Of a stretch of 64,000 bases of DNA, positions 1 through 8,285 are shown piece by piece. The notes beneath the pieces were generated by a model, which saw only the letters and a list, made by a program, of their open reading frames with translations, was not told where the DNA came from and made no database searches. Position 1 is the stretch's first letter, and each line of letters starts with the position of its first letter. The position numbers and the translations under genes were made by a program. Origin of the DNA: Microvirga lenta (GTDB lineage: Bacteria > Pseudomonadota > Alphaproteobacteria > Rhizobiales > Beijerinckiaceae); the NCBI RefSeq assembly GCF_020532555.1, contig NZ_JAJBBR010000001.1:372001-436000 (forward strand). The letters run 5' to 3'.

Positions 1-769
1 GGCTGACGAGAGCCGCCGAGAACGAGGCCAGGAACACGGCCAGCACTACGATGAAACTCGGCTCGAGCTGGGCCGGGAGGGCGAAGTAGATGATGCCCGC
101 CGCTCCCAGCAATTCGAGCGGAGCTGCGATGAGCTGCCGCCCCATGATGGCGGGGCGGGGATATTCGAGCTTCGCCTTGCGGATGACGAGCGGCGGCAGG
201 TGCAGGATGGAGCCTGCCGCATAGAGCGCGACGAATCCGAGGAGCAGCAGACCGACGACCCGTGCCGTCGCGGGGTTCGTGAGCGCAGCCGGCAGGAGTT
301 CTTCGAGCCTATGCAGGAGCGTCGGGTCGAGCGTCAGGACCACGCCGCCGAGCAGAATGGTGCCGAGGCCGAAGGTGAAGGAGCAGAGAGCGACCAGCAC
401 CGCGATCTGGGCCGCGCTCAGGCCCTTCGAGGTATAGGCCCTGTAGCGCACGACCGCCCCAGAGAACACCGATGCACCGATATTGTGCGACAGGGCATAG
501 GTCGTGAACGAGGTGATGGAAACGAAAAGCCACGAGATGTGGCGAACGCCCAGGTGCAGGAGGGCGATCCGGTCGTACCAAGCCAAGGCGATATAGGCGA
601 CGAGGGTGGAGAGGCCGGCCAAGGCATAGCGCTCGCCGGGAATCGCCGTCAGGCTGTCCCAAACGTCGTCCAGCGACAGACCGCGAAGCTCGTTGTAAAG
701 AAGCCAACCGGAAACGATGACCGCCAGAAGCCCGATCGCGGGCCAGATGAACTCACGCACATTTTTCAT
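1..769 (-). CDS. YbhN-like (UPF0104 / LPG synthase TM) membrane protein, C-terminus cut by window edge
   Basis: About 256 codons are visible and the frame stays open to the left edge. The start is the ATG at 767-769, with a GGAAGGAGA ribosome site about 12 bases upstream. The product begins MKNVREFIWPAIGLLAV and shows several hydrophobic segments plus the segment SHNIGASVFSGAVVRYRAY, typical of the YbhN/lysylphosphatidylglycerol-synthase transmembrane family. Members are multi-pass inner-membrane proteins linked to lipid handling. The catalytic LPG-synthase domain is not visible in this part, so the substrate is unknown. The assignment rests on sequence feel and topology. Confidence 0.72.
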   Translation of the reverse strand, partial: MKNVREFIWPAIGLLAVIVSGWLLYNELRGLSLDDVWDSLTAIPGERYALAGLSTLVAYIALAWYDRIALLHLGVRHISWLFVSITSFTTYALSHNIGASVFSGAVVRYRAYTSKGLSAAQIAVLVALCSFTFGLGTILLGGVVLTLDPTLLHRLEELLPAALTNPATARVVGLLLLGFVALYAAGSILHLPPLVIRKAKLEYPRPAIMGRQLIAAPLELLGAAGIIYFALPAQLEPSFIVVLAVFLASFSAALVS

Positions 770-1030
770 TGAGTTGGCCAATCTCCTTCCCTTCCCCCCT
801 CTGTGCCCCAAGAACCTCTGAAGCCGCAAGGGGATATTGAGGCGCACCACTCGATACCCGCAGCCGGTCCGAATCCTGCAGGAAAGCGCTGCTGAACCTC
901 TGCGCCTGCTGCCGTCCGGAAGAGCAGGAACCCTCACCGGGTACGATGCGGCCGCCATCTTCCGGTTGCCCTCCCGTGTCACCCGTGAGAGAGCACTTTC
1001 GCCTCATCGAGAGATCCAGCGGCGGACGAC

Positions 1031-1651
1031 ATGACGACAAGACCGGTAGCGCTCGACCTGAACGGTTATACCAACCTGCCGCCGGGAAAAATCGCCACGG
1101 TCGTGACGTACCTGGAGATGCATGAGCCTCCGCGGCTTTCTCCCGTGAGGGCCCCGGAAGGCTTGTCCCTGGAGCGCATCGACCACGATCTCGTCCGCTA
1201 TCGCAGGCTGTTCCGCCGGATCGGCGAAGACTGGCTCTGGTTCAGCCGTGCGGTCATGCCCGACGGCGATCTGGCCTCAATCCTCGGTGACCCTGCGGTC
1301 GAGGCCTATGCCTTGAACGACGGCACGGGCGATGTCGGCCTCCTCGAACTCGATTTCCGTTCGCAGAATGAAGCAGAACTGGCTTTCCTCGGGCTTGTGC
1401 CCGGGATCATCGGCCAAGGTGCCGGCCGCTATCTCATGACCGAGGCGCTCCGGCGCGCCTTCGCCCGGCCGATCGCGCGCTTCTTCGTCCATACCTGCTC
1501 GCTCGACCATCCCTCCGCCCTCACCTTCTACCTGCGCTCGGGCTTCACTGCCTACAAGCGTGCCATCGAGGTGGCGGACGATCCAAGGCTGCTGGGATTT
1601 CTTCCTCTCGAGGCGGCGCCGCACGTTCCGGTCCTTGCAGGGCCCAAATGA
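1031..1651 (+). CDS. GNAT-family N-acetyltransferase
   Basis: A 206-residue protein. The GNAT acetyl-CoA fold is seen in the C-terminal half: a beta-strand ending LAFLGLVPGIIGQGAGRYLM carries the Q-x-x-G-x-G/A pyrophosphate loop, and FFVHTCSLDHPSALTFYLRSGF is the usual N-x-x-A-x-x-x-Y-x-x-x-G-F region. It should transfer an acetyl group from acetyl-CoA to an amine; the acceptor cannot be read from sequence. It stands alone on the plus strand and shares a bidirectional terminator with convergent fliJ. The family is clear, the substrate is unknown. Confidence 0.8.
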   Translation: MTTRPVALDLNGYTNLPPGKIATVVTYLEMHEPPRLSPVRAPEGLSLERIDHDLVRYRRLFRRIGEDWLWFSRAVMPDGDLASILGDPAVEAYALNDGTGDVGLLELDFRSQNEAELAFLGLVPGIIGQGAGRYLMTEALRRAFARPIARFFVHTCSLDHPSALTFYLRSGFTAYKRAIEVADDPRLLGFLPLEAAPHVPVLAGPK

Positions 1652-1653
1652 AA

Positions 1654-1681
1654 AAGGACGCACCGGCACCGGCGCGTCCTT
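1654..1681. terminator. Bidirectional hairpin between GNAT gene and fliJ
   Basis: The arms AAGGACG (1654-1660) and CGTCCTT (1675-1681) pair, and the stem extends inward with one mismatch around a six-base loop. A-rich sequence precedes it, so it reads as a terminator best on the minus strand, serving both convergent genes. Confidence 0.6.
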
Positions 1682-1702
1682 GCAAGGATCGGTAACAAGA
1701 CT

Positions 1703-2104
1703 TCAAGCAGAAGCGCGCAGGGTGCGTGCCTGACCGGTATGACCGATGACGGTTTCCAGCGTGCGCTCGGCGGAGCGCTCCCGGTCCTCCAGGCTTTCGG
1801 CTCGTTTCAGCTCTTCGAAGGCCTCGCCGAGTTCGGCTTTGGCATCGTCGAGCTGCGTATGCAGATTCTCCGCCGACTGGCGCAGGTTGTCGCGTCGCTG
1901 TGCAGCGGCGCGGGCATAGGTCGGATAGGCGAAATGGTTCGGATCAGTGATCCCGGCTTTTTGCTCTTCCGCAGCGATTTCTCGATCAAGGTCAGCCGCC
2001 ATGCGGTCGAACTCTGCGATCATCATCTCGATTTGCGCCACTCTCCGGCGTTTATCGTCGACCTGAAAGCGCTTGAGGCGGATGAGCGTATCCCGCGACT
2101 TCAT
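1703..2104 (-). CDS. fliJ: Flagellar export protein FliJ
   Basis: 133 residues beginning MKSRDTLIRLKRFQVDDKRR. It is almost entirely alpha-helical coiled coil, the hallmark of FliJ, the small protein that couples the FliI ATPase to the flagellar export gate. I start at 2104 because GTGGAG lies nine bases upstream; an ATG six codons earlier has no ribosome site. In related bacteria fliI and fliJ lie beside ctrA. Here fliJ is divergent from ctrA, but fliI is not in the window, so the usual pair is split. Family assignment is good because the alphaproteobacterial FliJ start is recognisable. Confidence 0.78.
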   Translation of the reverse strand: MKSRDTLIRLKRFQVDDKRRRVAQIEMMIAEFDRMAADLDREIAAEEQKAGITDPNHFAYPTYARAAAQRRDNLRQSAENLHTQLDDAKAELGEAFEELKRAESLEDRERSAERTLETVIGHTGQARTLRASA

Positions 2105-2618
2105 CTTGATTGAACTCCACACGTCGCTGTTTCATCTGCCGCACGGATCGCTCAGTTATCCGCCAGGCATGGGCAACCATCGCCCATGGAAGTTGACCCT
2201 TCCTTACCGAAGAGGCGAAAAAATTCTGGAAATACAGGACACTGGCGGAAATAGCTCTCGTGGAGCCTGTACCGGCCGGGTTCGTCAACGTTTCGTTTAC
2301 CGGTTTCGTTAAGACTGGTCTCGTTACGGCTGCGGCTCTTCGGAGAGCAGCCGGACGGGGCCTGAAAGCCTCAAGAACAAAGCTTTCTGATGATGCGGCG
2401 CGATTCCGGATGGTAACGCAGAATCCACAGGACAGGAGCTTCGGACGATCGATTGTCGAGGTCGAGTCGTTAAGAGCTTGCATGTCAGAATCAGGGTTTG
2501 TTAACCATTCTGCATTAGCGTTGCGAATCAGTTCAGAAGGGCATTCGCCACAGGCCCTGTGGCGAATGGGCAGCTCACGGTTGCTCAGTGGCCCAAGGGC
2601 AAGGGCTGGGGATTAAAC
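2105..2618 (+). promoter_or_regulatory. ctrA upstream region with a cluster of GANTC (CcrM) sites
   Basis: A 514-base gap between divergent fliJ and ctrA with no credible gene. Five GANTC sites lie within 128 bases: 2402-2406, 2421-2425, 2464-2468, 2488-2492 and 2525-2529. About 0.5 would be expected by chance. GANTC is the target of the cell-cycle methyltransferase CcrM, and in Caulobacter methylation of such a site controls a ctrA promoter. TTAA half-sites occur at 2309, 2470 and 2501, but I found no exact TTAA-N7-TTAA CtrA box. The methylation control is inference. Confidence 0.55.
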
Positions 2619-3320
2619 ATGCGCGTACTTCTGATCGAAGACGACAGCGCAACTGCGCAGAGCATCGAGCTGATGCTGAAGTCCGAGAATTTCAACGTCT
2701 ATGCGACGGATCTCGGGGAAGAGGGCGTCGACCTCGGCAAGCTTTACGACTACGACATCATCCTTCTCGACCTGAACCTCCCCGACATGTCGGGCTACGA
2801 GGTCCTGCGGACCCTGCGGGTCGCGAAGGTGAAGACTCCGATCCTGATTCTGTCCGGCATGGCCGGCACGGAAGACAAGGTGAAGGGCCTGGGCTTCGGC
2901 GCCGACGACTACCTGACCAAGCCGTTCCACAAGGACGAGCTCGTCGCCCGCATCCATGCGATCGTGCGCCGCTCCAAGGGTCACGCGCAGTCGGTCATCA
3001 CCACCGGCGACCTGATCGTCAATCTCGATACCAAGACCGTCGAAGTGGGAGGCGCTCGCGTCCACCTCACGGGCAAGGAATACCAGATGCTGGAACTCCT
3101 CTCCCTGCGTAAGGGCACGACCCTCACGAAGGAGATGTTCCTCAACCACCTCTATGGCGGCATGGACGAGCCGGAGCTGAAGATCATCGACGTCTTCATC
3201 TGCAAGCTCCGCAAGAAGCTCGCCAATGCCTCGCAGGGCAAGAACTACATCGAGACGGTCTGGGGCCGCGGCTACGTGCTGCGCGAGCCCGGCGACTCCG
3301 ACGTGCGAATGGCCGTCTGA
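2619..3320 (+). CDS. ctrA: Cell-cycle response regulator CtrA
   Basis: 233 residues, the normal CtrA length. The receiver domain (about 1-120) has the acidic pocket EDD at 7-9, phospho-acceptor Asp51 in ILLDLNLPD, and TKPF near residue 103. The OmpR-type winged helix follows, with [16 protein letters not shown] and the C-terminal [11 protein letters not shown]. CtrA controls replication initiation, division and motility genes in alphaproteobacteria. The ATG at 2619 is chosen because GGGG precedes it and because CtrA begins MRVLLIEDD. It lies head to tail against convergent chpT, whose product phosphorylates it. A strong bidirectional terminator separates the two. Confidence 0.98.
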   Translation: MRVLLIEDDSATAQSIELMLKSENFNVYATDLGEEGVDLGKLYDYDIILLDLNLPDMSGYEVLRTLRVAKVKTPILILSGMAGTEDKVKGLGFGADDYLTKPFHKDELVARIHAIVRRSKGHAQSVITTGDLIVNLDTKTVEVGGARVHLTGKEYQMLELLSLRKGTTLTKEMFLNHLYGGMDEPELKIIDVFICKLRKKLANASQGKNYIETVWGRGYVLREPGDSDVRMAV

Positions 3321-3340
3321 TCAGGAACGTCCCCAGTTCC

Positions 3341-3375
3341 AACAAAAAGCCCGGCTTTCGCCGGGCTTTTTGTTG
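3341..3375. terminator. Strong bidirectional terminator between ctrA and chpT
   Basis: A near-perfect 15-base inverted repeat (AACAAAAAGCCCGGC and its complement) around TTTC, with A and T runs on both sides, so it works in both directions. Confidence 0.9.
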
Positions 3376-3400
3376 TGACCGATCGGGTTAGAGCCGTCGC

Positions 3401-4042
3401 CTATTCCGTCACGGCGCGGATCGTCACCTCGTCGCCCTCGATGCTGAACGCGATGGACATGCCCGAAGCGCGGGCGACCATGCCGGCATAGTAGATCTGG
3501 ATGCCGTGCGCATCGACCGTGCCGCTCTCGGAATCGCCGGCGAGCAGAGCCTCCGAATGGGCCGGGATGCGGGCATTGAGCCCCTTCGCCTTGATGATGA
3601 ACTCGCACCGCTCCGCATCGCCCGACACGTTCGCGGCGATGGAGCCGCCGCGCGGGATGGCCGTGATGGCGATCATGATGAGGTTGAGGAGGAGCTTGAC
3701 CCGGTTCTTCGGGAAGAGCAGCCGCGGCGCCGACCAGGCGAAGGAAATCTTGTCGTCCAGGAAGAGCCCGCGGGCCACCTGCTCGGCATCGCCGAGGTCG
3801 ATGGAGGCTCCGGCGGATCCGGCGGCTCCGAAGGCGAGACGGGCGAACTGGAGCCGCGCAGAGGCCTGCCTGGCGCTCTTCTGGATCAGGTCGAGGGCGA
3901 ATTCCCGCATGGAAGCGTCGTTGTCGTCCTCCAAAACCTCGAGCCCGTTCACGATCGCTCCGACGGGAGAAATCACGTCATGGCAGACGCGCGAGCAGAG
4001 AAGAGCGGCGAGGTCGAGGGAATCGAGCGAAATCGTGGCCAT
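3401..4042 (-). CDS. chpT: Histidine phosphotransferase ChpT
   Basis: 213 residues. The N-terminal helical dimerisation hairpin holds the phosphorylated histidine, His21, in CSRVCHDVISPVGAI. The C-terminal half is a degenerate histidine-kinase ATPase-like fold with no intact N or G boxes. ChpT takes phosphate from the hybrid kinase CckA and passes it to CtrA and CpdR. Its position next to ctrA supports the call. The gene starts with MATISLDSL at 4042, and its 3' end shares the terminator at 3341-3375. CckA is not in the window. Confidence 0.95.
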   Translation of the reverse strand: MATISLDSLDLAALLCSRVCHDVISPVGAIVNGLEVLEDDNDASMREFALDLIQKSARQASARLQFARLAFGAAGSAGASIDLGDAEQVARGLFLDDKISFAWSAPRLLFPKNRVKLLLNLIMIAITAIPRGGSIAANVSGDAERCEFIIKAKGLNARIPAHSEALLAGDSESGTVDAHGIQIYYAGMVARASGMSIAFSIEGDEVTIRAVTE

Positions 4043-4212
4043 GAGGGCTCCGGAATGACGTAGGTTCAGCTATACACGCATGAAATCGGGAGTTCGACCG
4101 GCATGGTGACAGCTGACGAGGAAAGAAAACATGAACCGGATAACCGGCAATGAGTTCTTTGAAAAGCGGGCATGACGGATCGTCTCCTGGCGCAGGAACG
4201 GGCAGGAAAGCC

Positions 4213-5040
4213 ATGATGCGGCTCGACGACAATGATACCGATGCAATTGCGCTCAGGCTCGCTGGGATCGCCCTGGAAGCCGGGCACGTCCTGCGACGAC
4301 TGGAGCGCGCCCTGATCGAAAGCCGGATCAAGGACGACGGCACCCCGACCACCGCCGCGGATCTGGCCGCCGAGGAACTGATCATCCGGCGCATCGGCGA
4401 AGTCTGGAACGGCATCCCGGTCATTGCCGAGGAAACCGCCAGCACCGTCGAGCCCGACGATTACTTCTTTCTGGTCGATCCCCTCGACGGGACGAGCGAC
4501 TATATCCGGGGGACCGGCGAGTACAGCGTGAACATCGCCCTCATCCAGGGCTCCAGGCCCATCGCGGCGGTCGTAGCGGCGCCTGCCATGGGGATCGTCT
4601 GGGCCGCCGGCACCACCACTCGGTCCGCTCCGGTCCCCGATTCCGCAGGAGAAAGCCTCGCCTGGAAGGAGGTCAAAGCCCGACCCGCTCCCGCTCAGGA
4701 TCTGGTCGCCCTCGTGAGCCGCCGCCATGGGGATGACGCTACGGAAGCTTGCCTCTCGACGCTTTCCATCGGCACCAGACGAATGGCATCGTCCGCCCTG
4801 AAATTCTGTCTCATCGCCTCGGGCGAGGCGGATGTCTATGTCCGCTGCGGTCCCACCATGGAATGGGACACGGCTGCGGGCGACCATATCCTCTCCCGCG
4901 CCGGCGGCTGCGTGGTGGGCCCCGGGGGCATCCCCCTGACCTACGGCCATGAGGACCGGGGCTACCGGAACGGGCCCTTCGCGGCCCTGGGCGACGTCGC
5001 TCTGGCCCCCCGCCTTGCTCTGCCCGTAGCCTCCTCCTAG
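4213..5040 (+). CDS. cysQ: 3'(2'),5'-bisphosphate nucleotidase CysQ / inositol-phosphatase family
   Basis: 275 residues of the Li-sensitive, Mg-dependent phosphatase family. Visible metal-site motifs are DGTPTTAADLAAEELI, PVIAEET and FLVDPLDGTSDYI, followed by MEWDTAAGDHIL near the C-terminus. The W-D-x-A-A-G-D motif plus the LVDPLDGT motif suit CysQ, which removes 3'-phosphoadenosine 5'-phosphate made in sulfate assimilation; an inositol monophosphatase activity cannot be excluded. I start at the ATG-ATG at 4213, which follows AGGAAAG. An ATG at 4150 gives 21 more poorly conserved residues. The gene is monocistronic. Confidence 0.85.
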   Translation: MMRLDDNDTDAIALRLAGIALEAGHVLRRLERALIESRIKDDGTPTTAADLAAEELIIRRIGEVWNGIPVIAEETASTVEPDDYFFLVDPLDGTSDYIRGTGEYSVNIALIQGSRPIAAVVAAPAMGIVWAAGTTTRSAPVPDSAGESLAWKEVKARPAPAQDLVALVSRRHGDDATEACLSTLSIGTRRMASSALKFCLIASGEADVYVRCGPTMEWDTAAGDHILSRAGGCVVGPGGIPLTYGHEDRGYRNGPFAALGDVALAPRLALPVASS

Positions 5041-5056
5041 CGCATCCTCGAAAAGA

Positions 5057-5080
5057 TCGGCCCACGGTACCGCGGGCCGA
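5057..5080 (+). terminator. Hairpin downstream of cysQ
   Basis: TCGGCCC and GGGCCGA pair around a short inner palindrome 17 bases after the cysQ stop. No T run follows, so factor-independent termination is doubtful. Confidence 0.35.
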
Positions 5081-5218
5081 CCCTCATACAGAGATTGTTA
5101 GGGTTGATGGGCTTAAGCTCCCGGCTCGACGGAAGGTTTGCAGCTCGTCTTCGAGACCTCCTTCTCCGCCCCGTGCCGGAGCCGACAGGCCCGGCGTCTC
5201 TTGCGAGGAGATAGCTTC

Positions 5219-5821
5219 ATGCGCTCGCGTTACATGTTTCTTGTGGCGGCTGCGGCCGCCGCCCTGTTCGGCGCCACGCCCAGCCAGGTCGCTGCCCAGA
5301 GCATCCAGCCTGCCTATGCGGCCAATCCCGGCGATCCGAACTCCTACAACTCGAACGATCTGATCGAATCCGGCCATCAGTTCTTCGGCTCCGCGGCCCG
5401 CGGACTGGCGCTGGCCGTCCAGGAAGCCGTGCGCCGGTGGGGTGAGCCGAACGGCTATATTCTCGGCCAGGAGGCCTCCGGCGCCTTCTTCGGCGGCCTT
5501 CGCTACGGCGAAGGCAAGCTCTTCACCCGCAATGCCGGGCAGCGCCGCATCTTCTGGCAGGGGCCCTCCCTCGGCTTCGACGTCGGCGGCGAGGGCGCCC
5601 GCACCATGATGCTGGTCTACAACCTTCCCAGCACGGATTCCCTCTACCGGCGCTTCGTCGGCCTCGACGGCTCGGCCTATCTGATCGGCGGCTTCGGCGT
5701 TTCGGCCGCGAAGGCCGACGAAATGGTGGTCGTTCCGATCCGGACCGGGGTCGGCGCGAGGCTCGGCGTCAATATGGGCTATCTCAAGTTCACGCCCGAA
5801 CCGACCTGGAATCCGTTCTAG
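5219..5821 (+). CDS. eipA: DUF1134 periplasmic envelope protein (EipA-like)
   Basis: 200 residues. The N-terminal signal peptide MRSRYMFLVAAAAAALFGA ends near AAAQS, so the protein should be periplasmic. The mature part is a DUF1134 domain, with YGEGKLFTRNAGQRRIFWQG and PSLGFDVGGEGARTMMLVYN. In Brucella the DUF1134 protein EipA supports envelope integrity and its gene is activated by CtrA. The ATG at 5219 follows AGGAG at 5206-5210. No exact CtrA box is visible upstream; there are only half-sites near 5098 and 5113. Family is sure, role is by analogy. Confidence 0.85.
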   Translation: MRSRYMFLVAAAAAALFGATPSQVAAQSIQPAYAANPGDPNSYNSNDLIESGHQFFGSAARGLALAVQEAVRRWGEPNGYILGQEASGAFFGGLRYGEGKLFTRNAGQRRIFWQGPSLGFDVGGEGARTMMLVYNLPSTDSLYRRFVGLDGSAYLIGGFGVSAAKADEMVVVPIRTGVGARLGVNMGYLKFTPEPTWNPF

Positions 5822-5930
5822 AATGCGCTAGAACCGGCAGTCTGGGGCAGAAGAGCTCTGGAAGGCTGCGCAGGCACAAGGCAAGGTGCTTGAGCCTTTT
5901 CCGGTCAGGCACCTTGGAGTTTGCGTCCGC

Positions 5931-6917
5931 GTGGTCGAAACCGTCATGATCTTTGCGCTGGGGTTTCTTGCGGCAACCCTGATCGCGCTTCTCATCATTC
6001 CAGCCATCAACGCCCGTGCCGAGCGCCTCGCGCGTCGGCGGGCCGAGGCTCTCTTTCCGCTGTCCGTCTCCGAACTGACCGCCGAGAAGGACCACCTGCG
6101 CGCCGAATTCGCGGTTCTGCAGCGGCGCATCGAGCGCAAGGCCGAGGAGGCTCTGGCCGTCAAGCACCAGAGCATGGAGGAGCTCGGCCGAAGGGCGGTC
6201 CGGATCGAGACCCTCGAAGGAGTGGTCGCCGACCGCGACCAGACGATCGCGCAGCTCGAAGCGGAGCTGGCGGACACCCAGGGACGGCTTGGCGGCACCG
6301 AGGAGGACCTGGCACAGACCCGCACCTTGCTCGCCGCGACGCGTGAGACGCTCGCGGCCCTGGAAAACGCCCACCGCGCCACCCTGGACGAGCTGTCCGA
6401 CACGCGCCGGGAGCTCGAAAGGTCCCAGACCGATCTCTCGAGGACCAAGGGAGAGCTCCTGCGGACGGAGGAGAGGGTCACGGCCCTGGAGACCCAGTCG
6501 CACGATCTCGAGCGGCGCCTGACTGCAGCCCTGAGCGAGCTCGACGCCAAGCGCATCACGATCTCGGACCTCGAAACCCGCCTGATGACCCAGACCGCCC
6601 GGGGCAACGATTTCGAGCGCGCCCTCGGCGAGCGCCACAACGAACTGTCCGATGAGCGTCAGCGCCTGGCGCAGCTCGCCAAGAGCCTGACGGCGGAACA
6701 GGAGCGCGGCCTGATCCTGGAGCAGCACATCCGCGAGATCGAGGCCGAGCGGGACGAGGCCCGCGCGAAGATCGTCGGCTTCGAGGGCCTCGAAACGCAG
6801 AACGAGGAATTGCGCCGCCGCATCACCGAGGTTGCGGACCGGATCATGCAGAACGGCAATGGCCGGTCCGGCAACAAGTCCGGCAATGGCAAGCGGCGCA
6901 AATCGGCCGGGAAGTAA
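5931..6917 (+). CDS. Membrane-anchored coiled-coil protein of unknown function
   Basis: About 328 residues. One N-terminal membrane helix (MIFALGFLAATLIALLIIPA) is followed by a basic stretch and then roughly 280 residues of continuous coiled coil rich in Glu, Arg, Leu and Ala. A basic glycine/lysine tail follows. The layout predicts an inner-membrane anchor with a long cytoplasmic rod. I do not recognise a named family. The start is uncertain: GTG at 5931 has GGAG 11 bases upstream, the ATG at 5946 begins exactly at the helix, and a GTG at 5886 is also open. Confidence 0.7.
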   Translation: MVETVMIFALGFLAATLIALLIIPAINARAERLARRRAEALFPLSVSELTAEKDHLRAEFAVLQRRIERKAEEALAVKHQSMEELGRRAVRIETLEGVVADRDQTIAQLEAELADTQGRLGGTEEDLAQTRTLLAATRETLAALENAHRATLDELSDTRRELERSQTDLSRTKGELLRTEERVTALETQSHDLERRLTAALSELDAKRITISDLETRLMTQTARGNDFERALGERHNELSDERQRLAQLAKSLTAEQERGLILEQHIREIEAERDEARAKIVGFEGLETQNEELRRRITEVADRIMQNGNGRSGNKSGNGKRRKSAGK

Positions 6918-6933
6918 GCCTCCCCCCGATGGC

Positions 6934-7260
6934 CTATCTGGGCTGGACGTTCTGATTTCCGCCCGGGCTGCCCGGCGGCGGAATGACCGGGGTCGTGCCC
7001 GGGTTCGGCTCCGGCGCCGGAACGCGCATGTCGGGCGTGCTCGTGACGGGCGGCCGGATGACGCCCTCCGTCTCTTGCAGCTTGTCGCTCAGGGTATCTG
7101 TGGAGCCGGTCGAGCTCGGGTCGGCGGGCTCGATCTTCTCGGGCGGCATTCTCTCGAGTGGCGGCATGTTGGGAGCCTGCTGCTGCAGGCTCGGCGTCTG
7201 CGCGCCGGCGACTGTAAAGCTGCCGGCCATCATAATCGTGAAGATCAGCGTTCGCCTCAT
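6934..7260 (-). CDS. Small secreted proline-rich protein, stress-controlled
   Basis: 108 residues. A signal peptide (MRRTLIFTIMMAGSFTVAGA, cleavage near AGAQT) is followed by a low-complexity mature part rich in Pro, Thr, Ser and Glu, with many Pro pairs. It is probably an unstructured periplasmic protein. Translation start is firm: AAGGAG lies seven bases before the ATG. A perfect EcfG-type promoter sits just upstream (7282-7306), placing it in the general stress regulon. No family recognised. Confidence 0.75.
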   Translation of the reverse strand: MRRTLIFTIMMAGSFTVAGAQTPSLQQQAPNMPPLERMPPEKIEPADPSSTGSTDTLSDKLQETEGVIRPPVTSTPDMRVPAPEPNPGTTPVIPPPGSPGGNQNVQPR

Positions 7261-7281
7261 GGCTCGTCTCCTTTCAAAGGG

Positions 7282-7306
7282 AACGGGCCATGACAGTCGA
7301 GGTTCC
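7282..7306 (-). promoter_or_regulatory. EcfG-type promoter of the proline-rich protein gene
   Basis: On the minus strand GGAAC, 16 bases, CGTT. It is an exact match to the alphaproteobacterial general-stress sigma consensus. The predicted transcript start is about 15 bases before the ATG at 7260. Confidence 0.75.
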
Positions 7307-7313
7307 GGTCGCT

Positions 7314-8177
7314 CTATTCCGCCGCCAGGGCCGGAGAAGCCGCCATCCGAAGGTAGAGCTGGCGCAGCCTTTGCGTGACCGGGCCGGGTTTTCCATCGCC
7401 GACGGGACGTCCGTCGATCCGGACGACGGGGAGGACGAAGTTGGAGGCACTGGTCAGGAAGGCCTCGGCCGCCTCATAGGCCTCCTCCACCGTGAACAGG
7501 CGCTCCTCGAGAACGATGCCGTCCTCGCGCGACAATTGCAGCAGTGACCGGCGGGTGATGCCGGGCAGGATCGCATTGGACAGGGGCCTGACCACGATGC
7601 TGCCTGCCTTCGTGACGATGAACGCGCTCGACGAACCGCCCTCGGTCACGAACCCGTCCTGGACCATCCAGGCTTCCTGGGCTCCGGCCTCCTTGGCGGC
7701 CTGCTTGGCGAGGACCTGGGCGAGGAGGTTGATGGATTTGATATCCCGCCGCTCCCAGCGCTGATCCGGCACCGTGACGACGGCGATCCCCTTCTCGGCC
7801 GCGGGAGACTGGGCGATGGACTTCGCCTGGGTGAACATCGCAACGGTCGGCCGGGCCTCTTCCGGAAAGAAGAAGTCCCGTTCGGCCACCCCACGGGTGA
7901 CTTGGAAGTACACGAAGCCCTCCGTCATCCCGTTGCGCTGCACCAGCTCCTCCTGGATGCGCGTCCATTCCGCCCGTGAATAGGGATTGGGGATCCGAAC
8001 CTCGCGCAGGGAGCGCTCCAGGCGCTCGAGATGAGCCTCGTTGTCGATCAGGCGGCCGTCGAGAACGCCGATCCCTTCGTAGACGCCGTCCCCGAACAGA
8101 AAGCCCCGATCCATGAAGGGAACCCTGGCCTCCTCGATCGGGAGGAACGAGCCGTTGAGGAAGACGATGCGGGACAT
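7314..8177 (-). CDS. dat: D-amino-acid aminotransferase (class IV PLP enzyme)
   Basis: 287 residues, the usual length for fold-type IV aminotransferases. The start is MSRIVFLNGSFLPIEEARV, then the RGFLFGDGVYE motif. The PLP lysine is Lys147 in RDIKSINLLAQVLAKQ, followed by EAWMVQDGFVTEGGSSSAFIV. This order matches D-alanine aminotransferase, which interconverts D-alanine and D-glutamate for peptidoglycan; branched-chain aminotransferase is the main alternative. It is transcribed alone on the minus strand. Confidence 0.85.
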   Translation of the reverse strand: MSRIVFLNGSFLPIEEARVPFMDRGFLFGDGVYEGIGVLDGRLIDNEAHLERLERSLREVRIPNPYSRAEWTRIQEELVQRNGMTEGFVYFQVTRGVAERDFFFPEEARPTVAMFTQAKSIAQSPAAEKGIAVVTVPDQRWERRDIKSINLLAQVLAKQAAKEAGAQEAWMVQDGFVTEGGSSSAFIVTKAGSIVVRPLSNAILPGITRRSLLQLSREDGIVLEERLFTVEEAYEAAEAFLTSASNFVLPVVRIDGRPVGDGKPGPVTQRLRQLYLRMAASPALAAE

Positions 8178-8285
8178 GGGGGCTCCGATTGCAGGAACGA
8201 ACGACCTTGGCCGGTAGGCAGCCCCCTCGTTTGACCTATCTTAACGGAAGCGCCGCACAGCTTAAGGGCGATAGGTACTCCCATC

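Noticed and set aside
2290..2530. CtrA boxes (TTAA-N7-TTAA) before ctrA
   Set aside because: TTAA half-sites are present but none is paired at seven bases.
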